From positions 1 to 13,088 of the forward strand of contig CAZNIM010000018.1 of the NCBI GenBank assembly GCA_964573145.1: a DNA stretch of 13,088 nucleotides, in the 5' to 3' direction. This stretch comes from PWPS01 sp964573145. Lineage in GTDB: Bacteria; Patescibacteriota; Minisyncoccia; Minisyncoccales; PWPS01. The position numbers were made by a program, and so were the translations under genes. The notes beneath the pieces were generated by a model that saw nothing but the letters and a program-made list of their open reading frames with translations, did no database searches and was not told where the DNA came from. Below, piece after piece: positions 6,169-13,065 of the stretch (position 1 is the first letter of the stretch; every line of letters starts with the position of its first letter).

Positions 6169-6714
6169 TTATATTTTTTCAACTTGGAGAGAGTCGAGCT
6201 CTACCGAGGTGTCTCTACCGAACATGTTAACTAAAACTTTCACCTTTCCTCTTTCCGCATCGACTTCCGATACCTTTCCGTCGTAATCTTTAAACGGTCC
6301 GTCGGTTATCTTGACGCTATCTCCGATTTCAACATTAATCTCGTGCTTGGGAGTTCCTTTACCCATTCTCTTTTTAAGAGTCTTAATCTCTTCCTCACTG
6401 ACCGGAACCGGAGTGGTTCCCGAACCGACAAAACCACTTACATTCGGAGTATTTCTAACTACGAACCAAGATTCGTCGGTTACTATCATCTGAACCAAAA
6501 CGTAACCGGGATATATCTTCTCTTCAATCTCCTTTCTCTGTCCGTCCTTTATCTTTATCTTCTTCTCTTTGGGTACTATCACGTCAAAAATCTTATCCTG
6601 CATCCCCATCGTTTCGATTCTTTGGCGCAAATTGCTGGCAACCGCCTCTTCGTAACCGGAATAGGTGTGAATGACGTACCAATTTTTTTCTTCCCTCAAT
6701 TTTTGTTTCGGCAT
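6169..6714 (-). CDS. nusG: Transcription termination/antitermination factor NusG
   Basis: NusG binds RNA polymerase across the clamp, suppresses pausing and links it to Rho or to ribosomal protein S10. At 181 aa it matches E. coli NusG. The NGN domain covers about residues 10-112: NWYVIHTYSGYEEAVASNL (11-29), then EKIYPGYVLVQM (65-76) and RNTPNVSGFVG (87-97). The KOW domain follows at about 125-181 with GDSVKITDGPFKDYDGKV (131-148) and the end FGRDTSVELDSLQVEKI. No inserted domain is seen. It starts 1 base after the secE stop and is 12 bases before rplK, the classical secE-nusG-rplK order. There is no ribosome binding site by eye; the stretch before ATG is AT-rich. Confidence 0.98.
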   Translation of the reverse strand: MPKQKLREEKNWYVIHTYSGYEEAVASNLRQRIETMGMQDKIFDVIVPKEKKIKIKDGQRKEIEEKIYPGYVLVQMIVTDESWFVVRNTPNVSGFVGSGTTPVPVSEEEIKTLKKRMGKGTPKHEINVEIGDSVKITDGPFKDYDGKVSEVDAERGKVKVLVNMFGRDTSVELDSLQVEKI

Positions 6715-6715
6715 T

Positions 6716-6910
6716 TTATATTAAGAAATTATCCAGAAGGTAGAAAAAAACGGCATCGAGAGCTCCCAAGTAGATGGAAACTATAAAGGTGGCGACCAAA
6801 ACGACCACGGTATACTTGATGGTCTCATCTTTGGTCGGCCAATTAACCTTTTTCATCTCCGTCCTAACTTCCTGGAGAAATGTCTTTACTTTGTTTTTTT
6901 TGTTGGTCAT
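6716..6910 (-). CDS. secE: Preprotein translocase subunit SecE
   Basis: SecE clamps the two halves of SecY in the SecYEG channel of the cytoplasmic membrane. At 64 aa it is the minimal single-span bacterial form. An N-terminal amphipathic helix with the conserved EVRTEMKKVNWPTKDE (14-29) lies on the membrane face, and a single membrane span covers about residues 33-57 (TVVVLVATFIVSIYLG core). The WPT motif (24-26) is the family hallmark. It is the first gene of the long operon, preceded by a promoter at 6952-6980 and a hairpin with U-tract in the leader. It lacks a Shine-Dalgarno. Confidence 0.96.
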   Translation of the reverse strand: MTNKKNKVKTFLQEVRTEMKKVNWPTKDETIKYTVVVLVATFIVSIYLGALDAVFFYLLDNFLI

Positions 6911-6921
6911 AGATTCTATTT

Positions 6922-6943
6922 AAAAAAGCCTCTTCAGGCCTTT
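6922..6943 (-). terminator. Hairpin with U-tract in the secE leader
   Basis: Minus strand: AAAG and CCT (6943-6940 and 6938-6936, with one bulged G) pair with AGG and CTTT (6931-6925), enclosing a GAAG loop (6935-6932). The run of six T (6927-6922) follows the AGGC. This has the shape of a short intrinsic terminator. It is the only such structure after gyrB, so it may end the pheST-gyrB transcript. It lies downstream of the secE promoter, however, so secE transcripts start within about 2 bases of it and must read through it. It may therefore be an attenuator or a protective 5' hairpin. The stem is short, so efficiency is uncertain. Confidence 0.55.
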
Positions 6944-6951
6944 GCGACCCG

Positions 6952-6980
6952 ATTATACATCAAGCTAAAAAATAAATCAA
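6952..6980 (-). promoter_or_regulatory. Promoter of the secE-nusG-rplK-thyA-gatB operon
   Basis: Minus strand: -35 TTGATT (6980-6975), 17-base spacer, perfect -10 TATAAT (6957-6952). The predicted start is near G6945, giving a leader of about 35 bases. The -35 lies 4 bases after the gyrB stop codon. The same -35 hexamer and the same spacer length occur in the pheS promoter. Confidence 0.78.
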
Positions 6981-6984
6981 CTAC

Positions 6985-8904
6985 TTAAATATCGACGTTA
7001 TTCGCCTCCTTGGCGTGAGTCCTGATAAAGTTCTTACGCGGAGCGACCTCTTTACCCATCAGGGCGTCGAATATTCTGTCCGCTTCTTTGGCATCATCGA
7101 TGTTAACTCTCAAAAGAACTCTGTTTTCCGGATTCATGGTCGTATCCCAGAGCTGGTCGGGGTTCATTTCACCCAAACCTTTGTATCTCTGAATGTCGAT
7201 ACTCTTTTTCCCGTCTTCTTTCATCGTTTCCAAAATTTCAGCTTTATCCTCTTCCGTATAGGCGTACTCCACTGTTTTTCCGGACTTGATTTTATACAGG
7301 GGCGGCTGAGCGATATAGACATATCCGTTTTCAATAAGTGGCTGAAAGTAGCGGTAAAACAGAGTCAGAAGCAGAGTTCTGATGTGATTTCCGTCGTAAT
7401 CGGCATCACACATAATTATTATTCTGTGATAACGCAAATTCTCGATATCGAAGTCTTCACCGATCGCCGTTCCCAGAGCAACCACCAAAGCTTTAATCTC
7501 TTTGGAAGAAAGAACTCTGTTCAGTCTGTATCTTTCAACATTCAAAACTTTACCTCTCAGCGGCAATATCGCTTGAAAGTGCCTGTCTCTGGCCCCTTTA
7601 CAACTTCCACCGGCCGACTCACCCTCTACAATGTACAGCTCCGATTTTTCCGGTTTTCTGCTGGTACAATCGGCTAATTTACCGGGCAAGGCCAATCCGT
7701 CCAAGACTCCCTTTCTGAGAACGGTTTCTCTCACCTTCTTGGCCGCCTTTCTCGCTTTGGCCGAAAGAATACATTTTTCAATAATCGCTTTGGCGTCTTT
7801 TGGGTTTCTTTCCAAAAAGTCCAAAATCATATCGGAGGTAAAAGTTTCCACCGCCGATCTGGCTTCCGAATTTCCGAGCTTGGTCTTGGTTTGTCCTTCG
7901 AATTGAGGCTCTCTGATCTTCACCGAAACGACACTGGTTAGCCCTTCTCTGATATCCGAACCACGTAAATTATCGTCTTTTTCTCCCAAGATATTGTTCT
8001 GCTTGGCGTATTTGTTTATCGTTTTGGTCAGTGCCGATCTGAATCCGGTCAAGTGATAACCTCCCTCTTTGGTGTTGATATTGTTAGCAAAGCTCTCTTC
8101 GTAAAGCTCGAATTCGTCGGTGTATCTAAAAGAGGCTTCAACGATCATTCCCTCCGACTTTCCGGAACAATAAAAGATGTTCGGGTGAGTCGGTTTGGCT
8201 TCTTTGGTCAAGTGCTTTACGTAAGACTTAAGCCCTCCTTCAAAGTAAAAAGTGTACGGCTTTTCGAACTCTCCTCGCGCATCGGTAAAAGTTATCTTGA
8301 TTCCCTTCGTCAAATAAGCCTGTTGTCTGAGATGATCCTTGATTCTTTTGGCGTCGAACTTTACCGTGTCGAATATCTCCGGATCGGGCCTGAAGGTTAT
8401 CGTTGTTCCCGTTCGGTCACTGGTTCCTTTCTTTTGCAGTTTTGAAGTCGGCTTTCCACGGGCGAACTCTTGCTCATATATGTGTCCGTCCCGGTGAACT
8501 TCCGCCTTAAGATAGGTTGAAAGAGCACAAACCACTGAAATTCCGACCCCGTGCAAACCACCGGAAACTTGATAAGCCTTGCTTCCGAACTTGGCTCCGG
8601 CGTGAAGGGTGGTTAAAACCGTCTCCAATGCCGATTTGTTGGTCTGCGAATGCTTATCAACCGGAATCCCACGACCGTCATCGGAAACCATCACCATGTT
8701 GTCTTCCAAAAGAGTAACACTTCCCTGACTACCGTAATCCCCCATAAACTCATCGATAAAGTTATCCACTCCCTCCCATATTAGATGATGGAGACCGTCA
8801 ACACCGGTCGAACCGATGTACATACCCGGTCTTTTTCTGACCGGATCAAGGCCCTTTAAAACACTAATATCTTTTGCGTCGTATCCTGATTCTTTTTTAG
8901 CCAT
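6985..8904 (-). CDS. gyrB: DNA gyrase subunit B
   Basis: GyrB supplies the ATPase and TOPRIM part of gyrase (with GyrA) for negative supercoiling. At 639 aa it is the short GyrB form, without the insert of enterobacteria. GHKL ATPase: WEGVDNFIDE (43-52) with Glu44, Asn48 and Asp51; SDDGRGIP (74-81); the lid SGGLHGVG (114-121). The transducer holds GQTKTKLGN (337-345) with Lys340. TOPRIM: VEGESAGGS (426-434) and IMCDADYDGNHIRT (497-510) with Asp500, Asp502 and Asp504. The tail has QRYKGLGEMNPDQLW (572-586). Usual consensus is EGDSAGGS and MTDADVDGSH, so Glu430, Cys499, Tyr503 and Asn506 are changes. The DNFIDEF segment also departs from DNSIDEA. ParE is the alternative, but the GLGEMNPDQLWDTTMNP tail favours GyrB. 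It follows pheT by 9 bases. Confidence 0.93.
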   Translation of the reverse strand: MAKKESGYDAKDISVLKGLDPVRKRPGMYIGSTGVDGLHHLIWEGVDNFIDEFMGDYGSQGSVTLLEDNMVMVSDDGRGIPVDKHSQTNKSALETVLTTLHAGAKFGSKAYQVSGGLHGVGISVVCALSTYLKAEVHRDGHIYEQEFARGKPTSKLQKKGTSDRTGTTITFRPDPEIFDTVKFDAKRIKDHLRQQAYLTKGIKITFTDARGEFEKPYTFYFEGGLKSYVKHLTKEAKPTHPNIFYCSGKSEGMIVEASFRYTDEFELYEESFANNINTKEGGYHLTGFRSALTKTINKYAKQNNILGEKDDNLRGSDIREGLTSVVSVKIREPQFEGQTKTKLGNSEARSAVETFTSDMILDFLERNPKDAKAIIEKCILSAKARKAAKKVRETVLRKGVLDGLALPGKLADCTSRKPEKSELYIVEGESAGGSCKGARDRHFQAILPLRGKVLNVERYRLNRVLSSKEIKALVVALGTAIGEDFDIENLRYHRIIIMCDADYDGNHIRTLLLTLFYRYFQPLIENGYVYIAQPPLYKIKSGKTVEYAYTEEDKAEILETMKEDGKKSIDIQRYKGLGEMNPDQLWDTTMNPENRVLLRVNIDDAKEADRIFDALMGKEVAPRKNFIRTHAKEANNVDI

Positions 8905-8913
8905 TTTCTTTGT

Positions 8914-10905
8914 TTAGTTACTTTTTCTTACTTTCCATTTCGACTCCTTTTCGAGTGCGGTAATTATTTTTTCAAGCAACCTATCTATCTCTTTTTTGGA
9001 TAGAGTTCTGTCTTCCGCTTGAAAAACGAGTCGCAAACCCATATTCTTTTTTCCTTTCGGAATTTTTTCTCCTTGATAGAGGTCGAAAAGATCAACCTTC
9101 ACAAGAAGCGGCTTACCGCTGACTTCAACTTTATTTAAAACTTCTCGATATCTCACTTTTTGAGGGACCAAGATCGAAATATCTCTGACCGCCGTAGGAA
9201 ATTTTGAAATCGAACGATAATTCGCCCTCAAATTGGCGACCTTCATAATTTTATCCATTTTTAATTCAAAAGCAAAAACCGAGCCGTCTATCTTCATCTC
9301 TTTTAAGATGTCACTGTTTATCTTACCGATAAATCCGATTACATCCTCTCCCGCCTCTATCTTTGCCGTTTCCGAAGACCAAAACTTATCTTTTTCGTCG
9401 GCGACCTCATAACTTGTCTCTTCAACTCCCGCTTCTTTCAAAAGCAGATCAACGTCACCCTTTATCGCTCTGAAATCGGTTTTTGTCTTTACACCGGAAA
9501 CGAAAATCTCTTCTTTGTCTTTAAAAATCTTACCCACTTCAAAGATGCCAATCGGGCTGAATCTTTCTTGATTAATCTTGATATTCTTTAAAAGATGGGG
9601 AATTAAACTGGTTCTCAAGTATTTGTAATCTTCACTGACCGGATTATCCATTTCAATTAAGTTCTCGAAGTCGAAAAGCTCTTTGAATCTTTGATTTATG
9701 AAAGAATAATTATAACTTTCATTATAACTGAGTCCGCTCAAGGAGTTTCTTAATCTTTTTTTCCAAAAAAGAGTCGGGTTGACTTCCGGAACGGTTAAGG
9801 TGGAGCTCGGACGAACCGGTTCGATATTTTCATAGCCGTACATTCTTCCGACTTCTTCTATCAAGTCTTCTTCCATCTCGATATCGTCCCTGTCGATCGG
9901 CACCGTCACTTTTAAATCATTACCCTCTTCAACTTTAAAATTCAAGCTTTCCAAAATCGATCTCACTTTCGCCTTCTTTACTTCGACCCCCAACAGAGAA
10001 TTTAAATTTTTAAGAGAAAGATCAATAACCTTTTTTTCTTTTCTCTGGAAATAGAGATCTATAAAATCCTTGGTCTCTTTTCCTTCGGCATATTTTTGAA
10101 TTAAAGAAATCGCTCGATCGGAGGCTTCCCTGGTCAATTCGGGATTAAGGCCGTGCTCGAACCTGGAAGAAGCATCGGTTCTCAATTTTAGTTTTTTGGA
10201 ACCTTCTCTTATCTTTTTCGGGTTAAAATTGGCTGCCTCTAAAAATATCAACTCCGTATCGTCATCTATCTCGGTTCCGCTACCTCCTTTGATTCCGGCG
10301 ATGCCGATCGCTTTTTCCTCATCGGCTATAAGGAGAGGGTCGTAGTCGAATTTATATTTTACTCCGTCCAAAGTTTCAATTTCTTCTCCTTTATTCGCTT
10401 TTCGGACCGTTATTTTTTCTTCAACTTTCGTCCCGTCAAAGGCATGTAACGGCTGTCCCGTTTCAAGCATTACGTAGTTGGTAATATCCACTATATTATT
10501 TATCGATTGAAGCCCGCAGACCTCGAGTCTCTTTTTTATGAAATCGGGTGTCTTTCCCACCTTGACTCCTTCTATTACCCGTAATGTATATCGAGGACAA
10601 AGCTCCTTATCGTCTACTTCGACTTCAATGAAGTCAGTAGCCTTTTTTTCACTGCTTTTTATCTTTACTTCCGGTAACTCTAATTTTAAATTATAAATCG
10701 CCGCTATCTCTTTGGCGATCCCCAGGTGAGAAAAACAATCATAAGCTCTGTTGGGTAGAATATCGATGTCGATCATCCAATCATCTTCCACCTTTTTTAC
10801 TTCTTCAACTTCAAAAAAGTGCATCATCAAATCGGCCGACAATTTGTCCGGTTCGGGTATCTCTTCTTTAAAAAATGAATTTAACCAGTTGTAAGAAAAA
10901 CGCAT
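8914..10905 (-). CDS. pheT: Phenylalanyl-tRNA synthetase beta subunit, short form
   Basis: PheT forms the alpha2-beta2 enzyme with PheS and carries editing, tRNA-binding and structural domains. This one has 663 aa; E. coli PheT has 795. The N-terminal FSYNWLNSFF (3-12) runs through MMHFFEVEEVKKVE (27-40) directly into IDIDILPNRAYDCFSHLGIAKEIAAI (45-70). The OB-fold tRNA-binding domain that normally sits between these segments (about residues 40-150 in E. coli) is absent. Next come the B3/B4 editing domain, about 103-272, with NNIVDITNYVMLETGQPLHAFD (136-157) and LRTDASSRFEHG (241-252); B5, about 290-360; a catalytic-like core, about 375-550; and the FDX-ACB anticodon-binding domain, about 567-660, with SKFPTAVRDISILV (567-580). 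It starts 1 base after pheS. No frameshift is seen, so this is a compact form and not a broken gene. Confidence 0.96.
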   Translation of the reverse strand: MRFSYNWLNSFFKEEIPEPDKLSADLMMHFFEVEEVKKVEDDWMIDIDILPNRAYDCFSHLGIAKEIAAIYNLKLELPEVKIKSSEKKATDFIEVEVDDKELCPRYTLRVIEGVKVGKTPDFIKKRLEVCGLQSINNIVDITNYVMLETGQPLHAFDGTKVEEKITVRKANKGEEIETLDGVKYKFDYDPLLIADEEKAIGIAGIKGGSGTEIDDDTELIFLEAANFNPKKIREGSKKLKLRTDASSRFEHGLNPELTREASDRAISLIQKYAEGKETKDFIDLYFQRKEKKVIDLSLKNLNSLLGVEVKKAKVRSILESLNFKVEEGNDLKVTVPIDRDDIEMEEDLIEEVGRMYGYENIEPVRPSSTLTVPEVNPTLFWKKRLRNSLSGLSYNESYNYSFINQRFKELFDFENLIEMDNPVSEDYKYLRTSLIPHLLKNIKINQERFSPIGIFEVGKIFKDKEEIFVSGVKTKTDFRAIKGDVDLLLKEAGVEETSYEVADEKDKFWSSETAKIEAGEDVIGFIGKINSDILKEMKIDGSVFAFELKMDKIMKVANLRANYRSISKFPTAVRDISILVPQKVRYREVLNKVEVSGKPLLVKVDLFDLYQGEKIPKGKKNMGLRLVFQAEDRTLSKKEIDRLLEKIITALEKESKWKVRKSN

Positions 10906-10906
10906 G

Positions 10907-11938
10907 CTAAAATTGTTTTAAAAATCGTAAATCACCCCCGTAAAAAAGTCTGACATCATCTATTTCCTGATCAATCATCACCAGCCTGTCGACCCCCATT
11001 CCGAAGGCGAACCCTTGCCATTTTTCAGGATCCAGTCCCGAATTTTTAATCACATTGGGATGAACCATTCCCGCTCCCAAAACTTCGACCCATCCGGTTT
11101 TTGAACAAACCGAACATCCTTCACCTCGGCAAACGGTACAACTCATATCGACTTCAAAGGACGGCTCGGTAAACGGAAAAAAGGACGGTCTGAGTCTTAC
11201 ATCGGCATCGGAGCGGAAGAAGAGATCTATAAAATCGGTGATCACCGCTTTGAAGTTGGCGACCGAAATATCCTTGTCGATCATCAATCCCTCGAGCTGA
11301 TAAAAGTTAATTTCATGCGTCGCATCGGTCGTTTCATTTCTGTAAACTCTCCCGGGAACCACAATTCTGAGAGGCGGTTCATTTTTTTCCATATATCTGA
11401 TTTGAACCGGAGAAGTGTGAGTGCGCATTAAAAATCGTTCTTTGGAGTCGGAAACCTCTTCCTGTTTAATGAAAAGAGTGTCTTGCATCTCTCTGGCCGG
11501 ATGATTTTTGGGAAAGTTCAAAGCGTCAAAATTATACCAAACCGACTCCATTTCGGGACCTTGAATTACCGAAAACCCCAAATTTTCAAATATCTTACAA
11601 GCTCTTCTGTTCGCTTTGGTTAGCGGATGTAAACTACCCGAAGAAGGAGTTTTTCCGGGTAAGGTGGGATCGAAATCAAGATGCTCTTTCTCTTTTTTTT
11701 CTTTATTTAAACTGTCTTTCTTTTCTTTTATCTCTTTTTCCAGCAATGTTTTGAGCTCATTGGCTCCCTTTCCCAATTTAGCCCTTTCTTTAGGAGCGGC
11801 TTCCGGAATCAACTTAAAAACAGCGGATACTTTTCCGCTCTTTCCCAGATATTTTTTTTCGAGCTCTCTCAGTCTTTCTTCCGAATCAGCTTTGTTGATT
11901 TCGGACAGAGCCTCTTTCTTTAATTTACCTATATCCAT
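10907..11938 (-). CDS. pheS: Phenylalanyl-tRNA synthetase alpha subunit
   Basis: The catalytic class II subunit that charges tRNA(Phe). At 343 aa it has the usual length. Residues 1-88 are the charged N-terminal coiled coil that contacts tRNA. The class II core follows: HPLTKANRRACKIFENLGF (104-122), HPAREMQDTLF (146-156), MRTHTSPVQIR (171-181), VPGRVYRNETTDATHEINFYQLEG (194-217), FFPFTEPSFEVD (253-264) and motif 3 GFAFGMGVDRLVM (309-321). A four-cysteine knuckle CTVC-x4-CSVC (Cys267, 270, 275, 278) is inserted before EVLGAGMVHPNV; this zinc-ribbon-like insert is found in many bacterial PheS (the Bacillus type) and is missing in E. coli. The predicted transcription start is at or 1-2 bases before the ATG. 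First gene of the pheS-pheT-gyrB operon. Confidence 0.98.
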   Translation of the reverse strand: MDIGKLKKEALSEINKADSEERLRELEKKYLGKSGKVSAVFKLIPEAAPKERAKLGKGANELKTLLEKEIKEKKDSLNKEKKEKEHLDFDPTLPGKTPSSGSLHPLTKANRRACKIFENLGFSVIQGPEMESVWYNFDALNFPKNHPAREMQDTLFIKQEEVSDSKERFLMRTHTSPVQIRYMEKNEPPLRIVVPGRVYRNETTDATHEINFYQLEGLMIDKDISVANFKAVITDFIDLFFRSDADVRLRPSFFPFTEPSFEVDMSCTVCRGEGCSVCSKTGWVEVLGAGMVHPNVIKNSGLDPEKWQGFAFGMGVDRLVMIDQEIDDVRLFYGGDLRFLKQF

Positions 11939-11946
11939 TACACTCT

Positions 11947-11975
11947 ATTTTACCTTAAATCAGCTTGAAAATCAA
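11947..11975 (-). promoter_or_regulatory. Promoter of pheS-pheT-gyrB, leaderless layout
   Basis: Minus strand: -35 TTGATT (11975-11970), 17-base spacer, -10 TAAAAT (11952-11947). Placing +1 seven bases after the -10 puts the start at 11940-11938, that is at the pheS ATG (11938-11936) or 1-2 bases before it. There is no room for a Shine-Dalgarno. The rest of the 119-base gap (11939-12057) holds no ORF or RNA gene that I can see, only weak inverted repeats. Confidence 0.72.
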
Positions 11976-12057
11976 ACCCGCCGACTGCTTTGAGAGTGGG
12001 TTGTAAGTCTTTGCACTCATTTTTAGTAAATCGATTCGCTTTTAATTTAAATAAAGA

Positions 12058-13065
12058 CTATTCATCATCCAAAATGCATCTCACCGAATGCCCTCTTTCA
12101 AAAGCAAGATTAAAAGTTTGAGGTTCAGAACTGGTAATATGGAACTCCCAAGCAACCAGATCTCCTCCACCAACCGAAGTATCGGTCCAAAAAATTCCTA
12201 AATCACCAAAAAATAATCTCAATCCGTCATCGGTAGCCTCTCCACTCATTTTCCCGTTCCATCCCGATTCTCCACAATAACTCTCTCCGAGACTGCTGCA
12301 AGCCTCGGCTTTTTTCAGCTTATCACCGGCATTAGCTCCTTGACCATCAATTAATTCCTGAAAATCGTAATCGGACGGAAGAGACCATCCCTCAGGGCAA
12401 GCCCATAAAGCTCCAAACCAATTATATAGCCGTCCGTGAGTGTCACAATACTCATTATCTTCATAATCCGCCGGACACCAATTTTCTCCTTCCACTTCAT
12501 CGTCATAATTTATATTTTCCGCCATCCAGCACTGCTCTCCTATCTGAATAGTGCCATAAGTCTGTCCATCTCTATCATCGGTAAAAGAATTACCACAACT
12601 GAACACTCCCGAGTACTCCTCTTCGGAGACACCGGTCGCTAAAAATCTGGTTTCCGCTTTCTCGGCGACTAAAATAATACTTCCTTCCGCTAAAAAATAA
12701 CCGGTTCCATCGGGATCGACTCCCCCTTGCGGATCAACCGGTATTTGGCTTATATAATTTTCGTCGACAATTATCGACAAATCGATGAGTTCCGTGCAGT
12801 CGGGATCTTCCAAATTGGTGTTGCATATCTCAGTTAAATTTTCCTGACCTTGAGGCAGGTCCAATCCGGAAAAAGTTCCGTAATTTGAAATCTGATACGA
12901 TATGAGACCATTGTAAAGAGTGTTTATGTGTGATTCACGAGCTGCATCTCTGGCACTTGCAAATTGCAGACCCGGATTTATAACCGCAACTACGGCCACG
13001 GCCAGTATGGAAACTATTCCGATTACTATTAAAAGCTCTATGAGAGTAAATCCCTTGTTTTTCAT
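12058..13065 (-). CDS. Type IV prepilin-like protein with FISUMP-type C-terminal domain
   Basis: Residues 1-30 are a class III prepilin signal: MKNKG followed by FTLIELLIVIGIVSILAVAV. The prepilin peptidase should cut after Gly5, and Glu10 is the conserved mature Glu5. ATG at 13065 puts this motif at the normal distance; a TTG three codons upstream is less likely. Residues 31-150 are a short pilin helix (FASARDAARESHINTLYNGLISYQ) and a linker with GYFLAEG. From about 159 a FISUMP domain (named for Fibrobacter succinogenes major paralogues) follows: FTDDRDGQTYGTIQIGEQCWMAENI (161-185), GRLYNWFGAL (211-220), CPEGWSLPSDYDFQEL (223-238), and the end GHSVRCI (325-331). Ten cysteines (81, 90, 157, 179, 197, 207, 223, 256, 264, 330) suggest disulfides outside the cell. 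Likely a pilus-tip or surface component; the ligand is unknown. Its promoter is outside the window, and no Shine-Dalgarno is visible. Confidence 0.88.
   Translation of the reverse strand: MKNKGFTLIELLIVIGIVSILAVAVVAVINPGLQFASARDAARESHINTLYNGLISYQISNYGTFSGLDLPQGQENLTEICNTNLEDPDCTELIDLSIIVDENYISQIPVDPQGGVDPDGTGYFLAEGSIILVAEKAETRFLATGVSEEEYSGVFSCGNSFTDDRDGQTYGTIQIGEQCWMAENINYDDEVEGENWCPADYEDNEYCDTHGRLYNWFGALWACPEGWSLPSDYDFQELIDGQGANAGDKLKKAEACSSLGESYCGESGWNGKMSGEATDDGLRLFFGDLGIFWTDTSVGGGDLVAWEFHITSSEPQTFNLAFERGHSVRCILDDE

Noticed and set aside
6911..6984. tRNA-Trp gene, often found before secE
   Set aside because: The gap is only 74 bases and is filled by the promoter and a short hairpin; no cloverleaf can be drawn.
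7015..7677. 220-codon open frame on the plus strand opposite gyrB
   Set aside because: It is the antisense shadow of conserved gyrB motifs, with no ribosome site or promoter and no recognisable domain.
6985..8904. Topoisomerase IV subunit ParE instead of GyrB
   Set aside because: The C-terminal QRYKGLGEMNPDQLW and the overall length favour GyrB, though the motif changes mean ParE is not fully excluded without phylogeny.
11970..12002. Possible terminator AACCC...GGGTT between the prepilin gene and pheS
   Set aside because: The stem is interrupted by a four-base bulge, the T-tract is broken (TTTGATTTT) and it overlaps the pheS -35; too weak to annotate.
12006..12059. Inverted repeat AGTCTTT / AAAGACT after the prepilin gene
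   Set aside because: Seven bases with a 40-base loop and no U-tract; likely chance in AT-rich DNA.
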